From contig NZ_OY762614.1 in assembly GCF_963666145.1 (NCBI RefSeq), positions 2,652,001-2,716,000 of the forward strand: a stretch of DNA of 64,000 nucleotides. The letters run 5' to 3'. The stretch comes from an uncultured Desulfobacter sp. Its GTDB lineage: Bacteria; Desulfobacterota; Desulfobacteria; Desulfobacterales; Desulfobacteraceae. A program made the position numbers and the translations under genes. Below, piece after piece: positions 25,402 through 35,502 of this stretch. The number at the start of each line of letters is the position of its first letter. Within the stretch, counting starts at the first letter, position 1. The notes beneath the pieces were generated by a model. That model was not told where the DNA came from, searched no databases, and saw only the letters and a list, made by a program, of their open reading frames with translations.

Positions 25402-27927
25402 ATGCACGAGCAAAATTATCAATACATCCTTAACCGGGTCCAGACCCCGACCCGGTATTCCGGCAGTGAAATCAACGCCGTAAAAAAAGACATGTCCCAG
25501 GTAGATCTGACCTTTGCCCTCGCCTTTCCGGACCTGTATGAAATCGGGACATCCCACTTTGGACTTCAAATCCTCTATTCCATTCTGAACAACCGGAAAG
25601 ATATCGCCGCAGAACGCTTCTTTGCCCCGGCCCCGGATATGGAAGCCCTGATGCGGGAAAAAAACGTACCCTGCCTATCCATGGAGAGCCGGGTTCCCCT
25701 GAGCCAGTTTGACGTCATCGGCGTCAGCCTTTTGTATGAGCTTAATTTCACCAACATCCTGACCCTGTTTGATCTGTCCTGCATCCCCTTTTATGCGAAC
25801 CAGCGGGATGCCGGATTTCCGCTAATCATTGCTGGCGGCCCCTGCGCCTTTAACCCCGAACCCCTGGCTGATTTTTTTGACGCCTTTATCATCGGGGACG
25901 GAGAAGAGTCGATCATCCAGGTGGCAGATACTGTTATCCAGTTTAAAAAAGAGGGAGACGGCAACAAAAAAACGCTGCTCAGGATGCTGTCCAAAATTCA
26001 AGGCGTATACGTACCCTCCTTTTTTACCGTATCCCGGGATGGTAACGGCCACCAGATCCTGACCCCGCGCTATGAGGATCACGCACGCATCAAGCGGGCC
26101 ATCGTGCCGCAACTGACCTTTAACGACTTCCCCATCTCCCCCATTGTACCCTTTGGGAAACCGGTCCACGACCGCCTGCGTCTGGAGATCGCCCGGGGTT
26201 GCTCCCGGGGATGCAGATTTTGCCAGGCCGGAATGATTTACAGACCCGTGCGGGAACGCAGCCTGGAAGACCTGCTTAAAATCACCAAGAGATCCCTGGA
26301 AACCACAGGGTACTCGGACATCTCTCTTCTATCTTTGAGCACCGGAGATTATTCCCAGCTTACGACACTCATGGAAGAACTTCTGATGCTGAGCCAGGGC
26401 CAGTGCAATGGCATCAGCCTGCCGTCCATCCGGGCGGAAAAACTGACTCCCCAGCTCATGGAGCTGATCAAAAGTGTCCGCAAAACCGGATTTACCATTG
26501 CACCCGAAGCCGGGACCCAGCGCCTGCGTGACATCATCAACAAAAACCTCACAGAAGAGAGCATCGCAAATACCGTTGAAAACGCCCTGGCCCTGGGCTG
26601 GAAAAACATCAAGCTCTACTTTATGACAGGTCTCCCCTTTGAGCAAATGGAGGATATCCAGGGCATTGCAGACCTTACCCGGCGCCTGGCATCCACCTAC
26701 ACCAAAGGGAAACAGATGATCAATGCATCTGTGACCTGCTTTATTCCCAAAGCCCACACACCGTTCCAGAGTCACGCCCAGATGACCCTCGAAGATACCC
26801 TTGAAAAGCTGCAGTATCTAAAAGACAACCTGCGGCACCCCAAGGTCAAGCTCAAATGGCAGGACCCGAAAATGAGTCTTTTGGAAGGGGTCTGGGCTAG
26901 GGGGGACCGGGCGCTGTCGCCGCTGCTGGTCAAGGCATTTGAACTGGGATGCCGCCTGGACGGATGGAGCGACCATTTCGATCTTGGTCTGTGGGAACAG
27001 GCCTTTGAAAGCACAGGCATCGATCCCGCCTTTTATACCAACCGCCAAAGGATACCGGGAGAACCCCTGCCCTGGGACCACATTGACGCCGGAATTAAAA
27101 AAGAATTCCTGGAAAGCGAATTTAAAAAAGCAGAACAGATGGCCCTGACAGCGGATTGCCGGGAGAACGCCTGCACCGGATGCGGCATCTGCAACTTTAA
27201 GACCATTGCGCCCGTGCTTCAAAAAAAGAGTCCCGACGGAGAACTCCTTTCAGAAGGAACCGTGGATAGACCAGCAACCACCCAGGCAGACCGCCTGCCG
27301 GACGATGCGTTTATCAAATATGAATTGAAATTTTCCAAACTGGACGACGCACGGTTTTTCGGACACCTGGAACTGGCCACCATCTTCCAACGGGCCGTCA
27401 AACGGACAGGATTTGTCGTAAAATACTCCAAGGGATTTAATCCTTCCATGCGAATGTCCTTTGCAACGGCTCTGCCCCTGGGAATGGAAAGTGAGGAAGA
27501 AATCCTTTATATCTACCTTGAAAAAGGATTAAAGCCCCACAAGATCATGAAAACCCTGAACACCCAACTGCCGCAGGGCATTGAGATTACCAACTGCGCC
27601 CTTTTCCGCAAATCGCCCCAGGCCCAGCCAGCCCCGGACAGCTATCAAATTACATTTGCAGAACCCTGCATCGGCCAAGACGAACTGGACCGGTTTCTGA
27701 CCTTGCCTGAATTTATGGTTGAAGATATCAGCAAAAAGGGTAAAATTCGAAAAACAGACTTACGAAAAGCACTTTCATCTGTCCGGCTAATTTCTTCAAA
27801 TTGTATTGAAATGACCCTGACACCCTATAACACACGCGTCGTCAGGCCTGCGGAACTTCTGGTCGGGGGATTTGGTGTTGATGATACAGTTGTAAAGGAT
27901 GCAAGAATTAAAAAATTAAAGAGTTAA
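25402..27927 (+). CDS. Radical SAM protein, TIGR03960/DUF2344 fusion
   Basis: 841 aa. The N-terminal part (YEIGTSHFGLQILYSILN ... IIAGGPCAFNPEPL ... IIGDGEESI) is a B12-binding-like fold. It is followed by a radical SAM domain with ARGCSRGCRFCQAG near residue 273 and SLSTGDYSQL. A Cys cluster CRENACTGCGIC lies near residue 590. The C-terminal 200 residues (IKYELKFSKLDDARFFGHLE ... FNPSMRMSFATALPLGMES) are the DUF2344 domain. The reaction is unknown; genes of this kind often lie directly upstream of rng, as here, suggesting an RNA or ribosome-linked role. No good Shine-Dalgarno is seen at the ATG. Confidence 0.9.
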   Translation: MHEQNYQYILNRVQTPTRYSGSEINAVKKDMSQVDLTFALAFPDLYEIGTSHFGLQILYSILNNRKDIAAERFFAPAPDMEALMREKNVPCLSMESRVPLSQFDVIGVSLLYELNFTNILTLFDLSCIPFYANQRDAGFPLIIAGGPCAFNPEPLADFFDAFIIGDGEESIIQVADTVIQFKKEGDGNKKTLLRMLSKIQGVYVPSFFTVSRDGNGHQILTPRYEDHARIKRAIVPQLTFNDFPISPIVPFGKPVHDRLRLEIARGCSRGCRFCQAGMIYRPVRERSLEDLLKITKRSLETTGYSDISLLSLSTGDYSQLTTLMEELLMLSQGQCNGISLPSIRAEKLTPQLMELIKSVRKTGFTIAPEAGTQRLRDIINKNLTEESIANTVENALALGWKNIKLYFMTGLPFEQMEDIQGIADLTRRLASTYTKGKQMINASVTCFIPKAHTPFQSHAQMTLEDTLEKLQYLKDNLRHPKVKLKWQDPKMSLLEGVWARGDRALSPLLVKAFELGCRLDGWSDHFDLGLWEQAFESTGIDPAFYTNRQRIPGEPLPWDHIDAGIKKEFLESEFKKAEQMALTADCRENACTGCGICNFKTIAPVLQKKSPDGELLSEGTVDRPATTQADRLPDDAFIKYELKFSKLDDARFFGHLELATIFQRAVKRTGFVVKYSKGFNPSMRMSFATALPLGMESEEEILYIYLEKGLKPHKIMKTLNTQLPQGIEITNCALFRKSPQAQPAPDSYQITFAEPCIGQDELDRFLTLPEFMVEDISKKGKIRKTDLRKALSSVRLISSNCIEMTLTPYNTRVVRPAELLVGGFGVDDTVVKDARIKKLKS

Positions 27928-27953
27928 CGTAATGTAGACCATAAGGATTTGTT

Positions 27954-29531
27954 ATGCTCAAAGAGCTTGTTGTCAATTATGCTCCCCATGAAACCCGGGT
28001 CGCCCTGCTGGAAAACGGGACCATAGTCGAAGTATTTAATGAACGCAGGGATGACACAAGTATTTCAGGAAACATATATAAAGGCAGGGTCCAGAGGGTA
28101 CTGCCGGGTATGCAGGCCGCTTTCGTGGATATTGGATTCGACCAGGCAGCATTCCTCTATGTGGATGACGTACTGGATTCTGCCAGCCTGAAGTTCTGCA
28201 GACAGCTGGAGCAGGACGCGGATGCAGAAGAACGGGATGACGATCTGTCCGTTGATGACATGGACGAAGAGTCCGAGTCATGGAAAGCTCCGGCACCCGA
28301 ATGCGCCATCCAGGGGCTTCTTGTGGAGGGCCAGGAAATCCTGGTCCAGGTGGCAAAATCATCCATCGGCTCCAAAGGCCCCAGAGTGACCACCCATATC
28401 TCTTTAGCGGGCAGGTATATGGTACTCATGCCCACAGTGGATCACATCGGCATTTCCAGGCGGATCACCGACGAAACCGAACGGACCCGGCTACGGGACA
28501 TGCTCAAAGGCCTGCGTAAAAATAATTTCGGCTATATTTTCAGGACCCAGGCCAAGGATATTGATGAAGCAACCCTGACCAAAGAGATCGAATTTTTAAA
28601 CAATACCTGGGATGACATCCAGGAAAGAGATCGCACCATATCAGCCACAGCACTGGTTTACAAAGATCTGAATGCCACATTCCGGGCTGTCAGGGATCTT
28701 CTGGCCAACGAAGCGGACAAACTGATCATTGATTCAAAACACGAATATGAAAGTGTCCAGAATTTTTTAAAAAAGCTGATGCCCGATGTCAATCTCTCCG
28801 TTGAACTGTACCAGGGAAAAGAGTCCATCTTTGACGCCTACAATATCGAAGGCGACATCACCCGGGCACTGAAAAAGAAGGTCTGGCTTAAATCAGGCGG
28901 ATATATTGTCATTGAACAGACCGAAGCCTTAGTGGCCATTGACGTAAACACCGGGCGCTACGTCGGCAAGCGAAACTTTGATGAAACCATTTTAAAAACC
29001 AACCTGGAAGCGGTCAAAGAGATTGCATACCAGGTGCGGCTGCGAAATATCGGCGGCATCATTATCATTGACTTCATTGACATGCGCAAAACAGCCCACA
29101 AGGACAAAGTCATGGCCCAGTTGCACGAAGCCATGAAAAAAGATAAAAGCCAGACAAATATTTTGCCCCTCACGGAACTTGGACTGGTTCAGATGACGCG
29201 CAAGCGCACACGGCGAAATCTGACCCGGACCCTGTGTGAGCCCTGTTTTTATTGTAATGGAAACGGCTACCTGCTGTCGGGCAAATCCATCTGCTACAAA
29301 ATCTACAGAGACCTGGCCGCCGAAGCCAAAGATATGATGGGCAACAGGTTCACGGTCAAAGTACATCCGGAAATAGCCCAACTGTTCCACAGCAGCGAAA
29401 ATCATCTGCGGGTTTCCCTTGAATCACAATTTTCAAAACCCATCTCCATTTACCCGGAACCCCATTACCATATCGAGGAATACCACATTTTTGAGTCCCT
29501 CTCCCCAAAACCTTCCAAAGGAGAGGATTGA
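27954..29531 (+). CDS. rng: Ribonuclease G (RNase E/G family)
   Basis: 525 aa. Endoribonuclease that matures 16S rRNA and cleaves mRNA. An N-terminal S1 domain (ISGNIYKGRVQRVLPGMQAAFVDIGF) carries an acidic insert (EERDDDLSVDDMDEESES, about residues 85-105). The DNase I-like catalytic part has VAIDVNTGRYVGKRNF and IIIIDFIDMRK, with the catalytic Asp residues. The zinc-link CEPCFYCNGNGYL follows. Typical RNase G length, without the long RNase E scaffold. AAGGA precedes the ATG. Confidence 0.95.
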   Translation: MLKELVVNYAPHETRVALLENGTIVEVFNERRDDTSISGNIYKGRVQRVLPGMQAAFVDIGFDQAAFLYVDDVLDSASLKFCRQLEQDADAEERDDDLSVDDMDEESESWKAPAPECAIQGLLVEGQEILVQVAKSSIGSKGPRVTTHISLAGRYMVLMPTVDHIGISRRITDETERTRLRDMLKGLRKNNFGYIFRTQAKDIDEATLTKEIEFLNNTWDDIQERDRTISATALVYKDLNATFRAVRDLLANEADKLIIDSKHEYESVQNFLKKLMPDVNLSVELYQGKESIFDAYNIEGDITRALKKKVWLKSGGYIVIEQTEALVAIDVNTGRYVGKRNFDETILKTNLEAVKEIAYQVRLRNIGGIIIIDFIDMRKTAHKDKVMAQLHEAMKKDKSQTNILPLTELGLVQMTRKRTRRNLTRTLCEPCFYCNGNGYLLSGKSICYKIYRDLAAEAKDMMGNRFTVKVHPEIAQLFHSSENHLRVSLESQFSKPISIYPEPHYHIEEYHIFESLSPKPSKGED

Positions 29532-29627
29532 CATTAATGAACATATGAATTAAGATTCTATGTTTATTGTAGTTTAGACAACTAATATATTAACAAATCA
29601 TAACAAGAGACAAGGAACGAGGATTTT

Positions 29628-29765
29628 ATGAAACGTACTTATCAGCCAAGCAACCGGAAAAGAACCAGAAAGCACGGATTTTTGAAAAGAATGTCCACCC
29701 CGGGCGGCAAACGCATCATCAATGCCAGACGGGCCAAAGGAAGAAAAAGACTGACCACGGTTTAA
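29628..29765 (+). CDS. rpmH: 50S ribosomal protein L34
   Basis: 45 aa, MKRTYQPSNRKRTRKHGFLK ..., the very basic, near-invariant L34 sequence. GAGGA lies just upstream. First gene of the conserved rpmH-rnpA-yidD-yidC-jag-mnmE cluster; dnaA is not next to it here. Confidence 0.97.
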   Translation: MKRTYQPSNRKRTRKHGFLKRMSTPGGKRIINARRAKGRKRLTTV

Positions 29766-29780
29766 TCTTTTAGGGGTGTA

Positions 29781-30128
29781 TTGAGTAACTATTCTTTACC
29801 CAAAGATGTACGGCTTCGGAAACGGGCCGAATTTTTAAAGCTTTCACGACATGGTAGAAAGATACGAACCAGCTATTTTATAGCTGCTGTTTCCAAGGGA
29901 ACAGAAAAAAACAATCGAATTGGAATTACCGTATCTAAAAAAGTGGGGAATGCAGTCGCGCGCAACAGAATAAAAAGGCTTGTAAGAGAGTATTTCAGAC
30001 ACAGGAAAGACTTTGTATCCGGAACAAATGACATCAGCATAATTGCAAGAAAAGGTCTGACAGCACTGTCCAATAAAGAGATTTATGAAAAGCTTAATAA
30101 ACTTTTTGAAAAAATTGCATTGGCTTAA
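29781..30128 (+). CDS. rnpA: Ribonuclease P protein component
   Basis: 115 aa. Basic protein that binds RNase P RNA for tRNA 5' maturation. Starts at TTG with AGGGG a few nt upstream, and the reading SNYSLPKDVRLRKRAEFLKL fits the family start. The RNP-type signature ARNRIKRLVREYFR is present. It ends immediately before the yidD ATG. Confidence 0.95.
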   Translation: MSNYSLPKDVRLRKRAEFLKLSRHGRKIRTSYFIAAVSKGTEKNNRIGITVSKKVGNAVARNRIKRLVREYFRHRKDFVSGTNDISIIARKGLTALSNKEIYEKLNKLFEKIALA

Positions 30129-30341
30129 ATGATCAGGCAGCTGTTATCCATATTGATCAGGTTTTATCAGATTTTTATATCGCCGCTCCTGGGTGCCCAT
30201 TGCAGATATGAGCCATCGTGTTCGCACTATGCCCTGGAAGCGATTCAAAAATATGGCAGCATAAAAGGCAGCGTTTTGGCAATAAAAAGAATATTGCGCT
30301 GCCACCCGTTCCGACCTGGCGGTTATGATCCGGTCCCTTAA
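30129..30341 (+). CDS. yidD: YidD membrane-protein insertion efficiency factor
   Basis: 70 aa. Conserved small membrane-associated protein: FYQIFISPLLGAHCRYEPSC followed by SHYALEAIQKYG and CHPFRPGGYDPVP. Helps YidC-dependent insertion. The ATG directly follows the rnpA stop codon. Confidence 0.95.
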   Translation: MIRQLLSILIRFYQIFISPLLGAHCRYEPSCSHYALEAIQKYGSIKGSVLAIKRILRCHPFRPGGYDPVP

Positions 30342-30433
30342 ACCAGCTTTAAAAAGACAATCTGTTAAGCGTCACCTGCCTTCCTCTTTCTTTTTACAGT
30401 ATTAAGACAACCCCCTTGTTTTTAGGAGAGAAG

Positions 30434-32107
30434 ATGGATGAGCAAAAACGATTATTTTTAGCTGTGGTGCTGTCAATTGCAGTCCTTTTGGGCTACCAGT
30501 TTTTTTTCGCCCCCGCGCCCCAGCCCGATAATCAGAATCAGGACACCCCGTCCCAGACTGTGAATGTGCCCCAAGCCGATTCTGCCAAGGTTTCGGACTT
30601 CACCCCCGATACAGAGCCTGGGCCGGCTCCGGCACCCCAGACCGAATTACGGGACTTTCGTACCATTACGCTGTCCACCCCATACTACACCATTGCCGTC
30701 AATGAGCATAAAGCTGCCGTAACAAGCCTGACCCTCAATGATTACAAAGAGACCAATGAAGCAGGATCTCCTGCAAAACAGCTGGTGCCCAGGGAACTGG
30801 CCGAGCTTTCCGGCGGAATCTTTTCCATTGATACCCCCCAGGGAAGCATTCGGGGGTTGGGCGATGCTGTTTTCTCATCCGATGCCCCCGGAACGGATAT
30901 TTCCCTGAATCAGGGAGAAAAGACGATTACATTTTCCTGGACCAACCCCGACGGCATCACCGTAAAAAAAGTGCTGACCTTCAAGGCGGACTCCTACCTT
31001 ATCCATTGTGACATCATTATTCAAAACGGTTCGAGCATGCCCATCAACGGGGGCATCAGTATTTCAGTTCCCGGTCACTTCAATAAAGATGTCAAGCATC
31101 GCTCCCGGTTCGCATATGAGGGGCCGCTGGCTTACATCGACAACAAGTTTACCACCATTAACCCCAAGGATATTGAAGACAAAGACACCTATTCGGGAAT
31201 CGTGGCCTGGGCCGGATACACCAGCCGGTATTTCCTGACAGCGGTGATGCCGGACACCCCGGAAGACGCTAACTTGAAGCTCTCCTTTGCCAATGATGTC
31301 GTCACCAACCGGCTGGTAACCCAAATGCCCAAGCTGGATCCGGAAAAGCAAAACAAGCAGTCCTTCACCTTGTATATGGGCCCCAAAAGCCATAAAATTT
31401 TGAGCCGGTACGACAATCTGTTAAAAAAATCCGTTAATTTCGGTTTTTTTGATATTTTAGCCACGCCGCTGCTCATTGCCATGAACTTTATCCATGACAT
31501 TATTCCCAATTACGGTGTGGCCATTATTCTGCTAACCATCCTCATCAAACTGGTATTCTGGCCTTTGGGTACCAAAAGCTACAAGTCCATGAATGAGATG
31601 AAAAAAGTTCAGCCGTTGATGATGGAGATCCGGGAAAAGTACAAAGACGACAAGCAGCGCATGAATCAGGAGATCATGGGGTTGTACAAAACCTACAAGG
31701 TCAACCCGGCCTCCGGATGTCTGCCACTGCTTGTTCAGATGCCCATTTTCTTTGCCCTGTACCGCATGCTATATATGGCCATTGAGTTGCGCCACGCACC
31801 ATTTGTTGGATGGATTCAGGACCTGTCCGGCCCGGACCGCCTGTTTCACTTTAACTTTGCCATCCCGTTTATGGACGCCCCTTACGGAATCCCTGTGCTG
31901 ACACTTCTCATGGGCGCATCCTTCCTGCTCCAGCAGAAAATGACCCCCACGGCCGGGGATCCCATGCAGGCAAAAATGATGATGCTGATGCCCATATTCA
32001 TGACGGTTCTGTTTATTAACTTTCCGGCAGGGCTGGTTCTATACATGTTTGTCAATAACATCATCTCAATGGGGCAGCAGTATTACACACAAAAGATCTT
32101 AGCCTAA
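30434..32107 (+). CDS. yidC: YidC membrane protein insertase
   Basis: 557 aa, inner membrane. An N-terminal anchor helix (LFLAVVLSIAVLLGYQFFF) is followed by a Pro/Gln-rich linker, then the large periplasmic domain of the Gram-negative type (about residues 75-330) and the conserved C-terminal insertase core with five membrane segments: FFDILATPLLIAMNFIHDI, YGVAIILLTILIKLVFWPLG, CLPLLVQMPIFFALYRML and two more. The charged hairpin EIREKYKDDKQRMNQEIM is visible. ATG 30434 was chosen because AGGAGAG precedes it; an upstream TTG lacks one. Confidence 0.96.
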   Translation: MDEQKRLFLAVVLSIAVLLGYQFFFAPAPQPDNQNQDTPSQTVNVPQADSAKVSDFTPDTEPGPAPAPQTELRDFRTITLSTPYYTIAVNEHKAAVTSLTLNDYKETNEAGSPAKQLVPRELAELSGGIFSIDTPQGSIRGLGDAVFSSDAPGTDISLNQGEKTITFSWTNPDGITVKKVLTFKADSYLIHCDIIIQNGSSMPINGGISISVPGHFNKDVKHRSRFAYEGPLAYIDNKFTTINPKDIEDKDTYSGIVAWAGYTSRYFLTAVMPDTPEDANLKLSFANDVVTNRLVTQMPKLDPEKQNKQSFTLYMGPKSHKILSRYDNLLKKSVNFGFFDILATPLLIAMNFIHDIIPNYGVAIILLTILIKLVFWPLGTKSYKSMNEMKKVQPLMMEIREKYKDDKQRMNQEIMGLYKTYKVNPASGCLPLLVQMPIFFALYRMLYMAIELRHAPFVGWIQDLSGPDRLFHFNFAIPFMDAPYGIPVLTLLMGASFLLQQKMTPTAGDPMQAKMMMLMPIFMTVLFINFPAGLVLYMFVNNIISMGQQYYTQKILA

Positions 32108-32116
32108 GGAGGGCGA

Positions 32117-33112
32117 ATGAACCAACCTCTTGAATTTACAGGGAAGAATGTTAATTCAGCCATTGAAGCGGCCTGCAAGCAGCTTGATATTCCCCAAAAA
32201 GAATTAAAATATAGTGTGATTTCATCGGGGACAACCGGTATTTTCGGCATCGTCGGGCGCAAAGACGCCCGGATCCGGGTGACAATCCCGGCCAAGAAAA
32301 CCCAGGAAGAGAAGGAAGGCATTCTCTCCATTGTGGATGAGGCGTTTGGACAGAACAAGCCCAAGCCAAAACCCAAACAAGCAGCGCCGGCCCCCAAAAC
32401 GCCGGCGCCGAAACCAAAGCCGGTAAAAGAAAAAGAGGCCAAAGAGACGCCTGACGTCCAGGATAAACCACCCGCGACGACCGACAACGACCCCACACCG
32501 GAAATACCGGAAGAGGAAGATACCGGCCGGTGGGATGCCCGCCCGGCACCCAGACCTGAAAGACCTAACGCTGAAGAAGAAGAACCGGATACAGATACAG
32601 ATGAATTGCCGCCGGTGCCGGTCTCCCAGGAAGCCATCGACCTGGGCGTTGAAGCGGTACAAAGAATGGCGGATCTGATCACCGAAGATGCCCATGTTGA
32701 AGCCATTACCGAGGATAACACGCTTACCCTTCAAATTAACGGCGGAAATACCGGCATTCTGATTGGGCGCAAGGGTCAGACCCTGGACGCCATGCAGTTC
32801 CTTACCGATAAAATCATCAATCGCCAGAGCGAATCCCGCGTCAGGGTCAGGGTTGACATTGAAGGCTATATGGAGACGCGCAAGGCCAATTTAAAGCACC
32901 TGGCGCTGAAAATGGCGGAAAAAGCCAAAAAAACCGGACGCCCTGCCACCATTAATCAGATGAGTGCCCAGGACCGCCGTATTGTGCATCTTGCCCTCAA
33001 GGAAGACGCCCAGGTCCGCACCCAGAGTATGGGAGATGGGTATTACAGACGGCTGGTGATTTTCCCCAAAAAACGCAACGCCTACAGGGGAAAAAAGCGG
33101 TTCAAAAAATAA
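32117..33112 (+). CDS. jag: Jag/KhpB-type RNA-binding protein
   Basis: 331 aa. A Jag-N domain (FTGKNVNSAIEAACKQLDIP ... IFGIVGRKDARIRV) comes first, then a long Pro/Lys/Glu-rich disordered linker of about 95 residues, a KH domain (GGNTGILIGRKGQTLDAMQFL) and an R3H domain (MSAQDRRIVHLALKEDAQVRT). Binds RNA; in other bacteria KhpB influences cell division and wall synthesis. A perfect AAGGAGG lies upstream, 9 nt after yidC, and mnmE starts directly after its stop. Confidence 0.93.
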   Translation: MNQPLEFTGKNVNSAIEAACKQLDIPQKELKYSVISSGTTGIFGIVGRKDARIRVTIPAKKTQEEKEGILSIVDEAFGQNKPKPKPKQAAPAPKTPAPKPKPVKEKEAKETPDVQDKPPATTDNDPTPEIPEEEDTGRWDARPAPRPERPNAEEEEPDTDTDELPPVPVSQEAIDLGVEAVQRMADLITEDAHVEAITEDNTLTLQINGGNTGILIGRKGQTLDAMQFLTDKIINRQSESRVRVRVDIEGYMETRKANLKHLALKMAEKAKKTGRPATINQMSAQDRRIVHLALKEDAQVRTQSMGDGYYRRLVIFPKKRNAYRGKKRFKK

Positions 33113-34489
33113 ATGACAGATACAATTGCCGCCATAGCCACCCCGTTTGGAAGCGGCGGTATCGGTGTGATACGAATTTCAGGGCCGCAGTCCTTTGACC
33201 TGGCCGCTAAAATTTTTTCAAAAACACCGGCCGACGGGGAAAAAAAGGCACCGCAGTTTATTTCCCACAGGGTGAGCCACGGCTTTATATGTGACGGGGG
33301 CACCACGGTTGACGAGGTGCTTGTCATCCCCATGAAAGCCCCCCGTTCCTATACCGCCGAGGATGTTGTGGAGATCCAGGCCCACTCGGGCACCATTGTG
33401 CTTCGCCGGATACTGGATCTGCTGTTCAGCCTGGGTGCCCGCCCGGCAGACCCCGGAGAATTTACCCGGCGTGCCTTTTTAAACGGCCGCATAGACCTAA
33501 CCCAGGCTGAAGCCGTGGCCGACATCATCAATGCCCGCTCGGACTCATCCCTGAAATTTGCCGCCTCCCAGAACCTTGGCATGCTTGGCCAAAGTATCCG
33601 GGGTATGATATCGGCCTTGACCCAGTTTCATGCCCGGCTTGAGGCGGCCATTGATTTCCCCGACGATACCGGGGCCTTTTCCTACACCCGCCAGGATAAA
33701 ACCGACCTTCAAACCATCTCAGAAAAAATTGAAGGACTTATCCAGCAGCACAAGGATGCCTGCTTTTTAAAAACCGGCATCCGCCTGGCCATCTGCGGGG
33801 AGCCCAATGTTGGAAAATCCAGCATCATGAACCGGATTCTGGAAAAGGAAAAGTCCATAATCACGGCCATCCCCGGCACCACCCGGGATCCCATTGAAGA
33901 CAGTCTGACCATTGAAGGCATTCCCTTTGTCATTGTTGATACGGCAGGTATCCACCAGACCGATGACCTTGTGGAAATTATCGGCATTGAAAAAGCCAGA
34001 GACCAGATAGAAGCAGCTGATCTTGTTTTGTATGTGATTGAACCTGGAAAACCCTTTCCCCAGAAAACCGTATCAACGATTCTGCCCGAAAACAAACCGG
34101 TCATTTTGGCCATCAATAAAATGGACCTGGCGGACGAACTTGATCTGCCCCAACTGCCTGAAAAGTTTGCAGACCCAAGCCCTGTGGAAGTTTCCGCCCT
34201 GACAGGAGAAGGCATAAACGCGCTTAGAAAAAGAATTCTGGAAACCTGTATCGGTAACCTTGAAATTGGAGATGATGCGGTCATTCCCAATCTTCGGCAT
34301 AAGAATGCCCTTGTTCAGGCCCTTGAACATATAACCACAATGATGGAAGGGCTTGAAAACGGCCAGGAGGAAGAAACCCTGACACTGGACGTTAAACATT
34401 GTATTGACCATCTCGGGACAATTACCGGGGACACTGCGTCTCTGGATATCCTTGATGCTGTTTTTAATAATTTCTGCATTGGTAAGTAA
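33113..34489 (+). CDS. mnmE: tRNA uridine-5-carboxymethylaminomethyl GTPase
   Basis: 458 aa. With MnmG it modifies U34 of certain tRNAs. The N-terminal tetrahydrofolate-binding domain is ATPFGSGGIGVIRISGPQ. The GTPase domain has GEPNVGKSS near residue 225, TTRDPIEDS, DTAGIHQTDD and NKMD. The C terminus ends FCIGK, with the conserved catalytic Cys. Starts directly after the jag stop. Confidence 0.97.
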   Translation: MTDTIAAIATPFGSGGIGVIRISGPQSFDLAAKIFSKTPADGEKKAPQFISHRVSHGFICDGGTTVDEVLVIPMKAPRSYTAEDVVEIQAHSGTIVLRRILDLLFSLGARPADPGEFTRRAFLNGRIDLTQAEAVADIINARSDSSLKFAASQNLGMLGQSIRGMISALTQFHARLEAAIDFPDDTGAFSYTRQDKTDLQTISEKIEGLIQQHKDACFLKTGIRLAICGEPNVGKSSIMNRILEKEKSIITAIPGTTRDPIEDSLTIEGIPFVIVDTAGIHQTDDLVEIIGIEKARDQIEAADLVLYVIEPGKPFPQKTVSTILPENKPVILAINKMDLADELDLPQLPEKFADPSPVEVSALTGEGINALRKRILETCIGNLEIGDDAVIPNLRHKNALVQALEHITTMMEGLENGQEEETLTLDVKHCIDHLGTITGDTASLDILDAVFNNFCIGK

Positions 34490-34499
34490 AGGTATACCC

Positions 34500-35150
34500 A
34501 TGGATTTAGATAAACATTTTGTAAAATATGAAGCAGTTGTCAGCATGGTGGACCAGGTCTTTGGCCGGGTCAAAAAAGAGTATCCCAAAGAGGTATTCTG
34601 CCGGGAAAAATGCTCGGACTGCTGCTATGCCATTTTTGATCTGACCCTGATCGAGGCGCTGTATCTGAACCACAAATTTAATGAAAAATTTTCAGGTGCT
34701 GAAAAAGCCGATCTCATTGCCATTGCCGATAAAACAGACCGGGTTCTGGCCAAAATGAAACGGGACGCCTACAAAAAAGTCAAGGACGGGGCCGACCAGC
34801 TTGAAATTGTGGGGAGAATGTCCCAGGAACGGGTCCGCTGTCCCCTGCTGGGTGACAACAATCTGTGTCTGATGTACGATAACCGTCCAATTACCTGCAG
34901 GGTATACGGGATTCCCACCTCCACGGCAGGGGCCTCCCACATCTGTGGCCGGACCAACTTTGTCCAGGGAAAGGCCTATCCTACCCTGAACATGGACAAA
35001 ATATACACCCAGTTACAGCTTTTATCTGCGGAACTGGTCAAAGATATTCAATCGACCAACATCCGGATGCATGAATTGCTTATCCCTGTATCCATGGCGA
35101 TGGTCACTCTGTTTAATGACGAATTTCTTGGAGTGAAACAAAATGGCTGA
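34500..35150 (+). CDS. YkgJ-family cysteine cluster protein
   Basis: 216 aa. Carries the CxxxCxxCC-type cluster CREKCSDCCYAIFDLTLIEA near residue 38, and CPLLGDNNLCLMYDNRPITC RVYG near residue 120, the pattern of the YkgJ (UPF0153) family of probable metal- or Fe-S-binding proteins. Function unknown. ATG 34500 was chosen with AAAGG upstream, directly after mnmE. It overlaps the next gene by 8 nt. Confidence 0.85.
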   Translation: MDLDKHFVKYEAVVSMVDQVFGRVKKEYPKEVFCREKCSDCCYAIFDLTLIEALYLNHKFNEKFSGAEKADLIAIADKTDRVLAKMKRDAYKKVKDGADQLEIVGRMSQERVRCPLLGDNNLCLMYDNRPITCRVYGIPTSTAGASHICGRTNFVQGKAYPTLNMDKIYTQLQLLSAELVKDIQSTNIRMHELLIPVSMAMVTLFNDEFLGVKQNG

Positions 35151-35502
35151 AACACACTTCTCCCGTGAAGAGATCGCAGAAAGAAAAAAGGCTATTTTCG
35201 ATGCCATGGGAAAACGGGGCCAAAAACAGATTATGAAAACGGGGTATGACAAATGGGATCCGTTCCAGGAGCCCAAAGACCCCATTGACATCCGCAAGGA
35301 TAAAACCCAACGGACCTCCCAGCAGCTGATCCGGGAATTTCTCACCGCCATTGATGCGGATGAATATTCCAACAGCTATGCCCAGGGTGCCCTTGAAATG
35401 TGCCTTGGAATCATCAACGACGAAGAAAAAATCAGGGGTATGTTTGATTTTGCCTTCTGGTATGCAAGGCTGCTTGAAGAAGAGGGATATGGTTCCCTTT
35501 GA
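35143..35502 (+). CDS. Conserved-looking helical protein, unknown function
   Basis: 119 aa, soluble and helical: AETHFSREEIAERKKAIFDA, then a segment with MKTGYDKWDPFQEPKDPIDI and a C-terminal helical part. No domain recognised. It overlaps the YkgJ-type gene by 8 nt and the methyltransferase gene by 14 nt, so it belongs to the same operon. Confidence 0.7.
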   Translation: MAETHFSREEIAERKKAIFDAMGKRGQKQIMKTGYDKWDPFQEPKDPIDIRKDKTQRTSQQLIREFLTAIDADEYSNSYAQGALEMCLGIINDEEKIRGMFDFAFWYARLLEEEGYGSL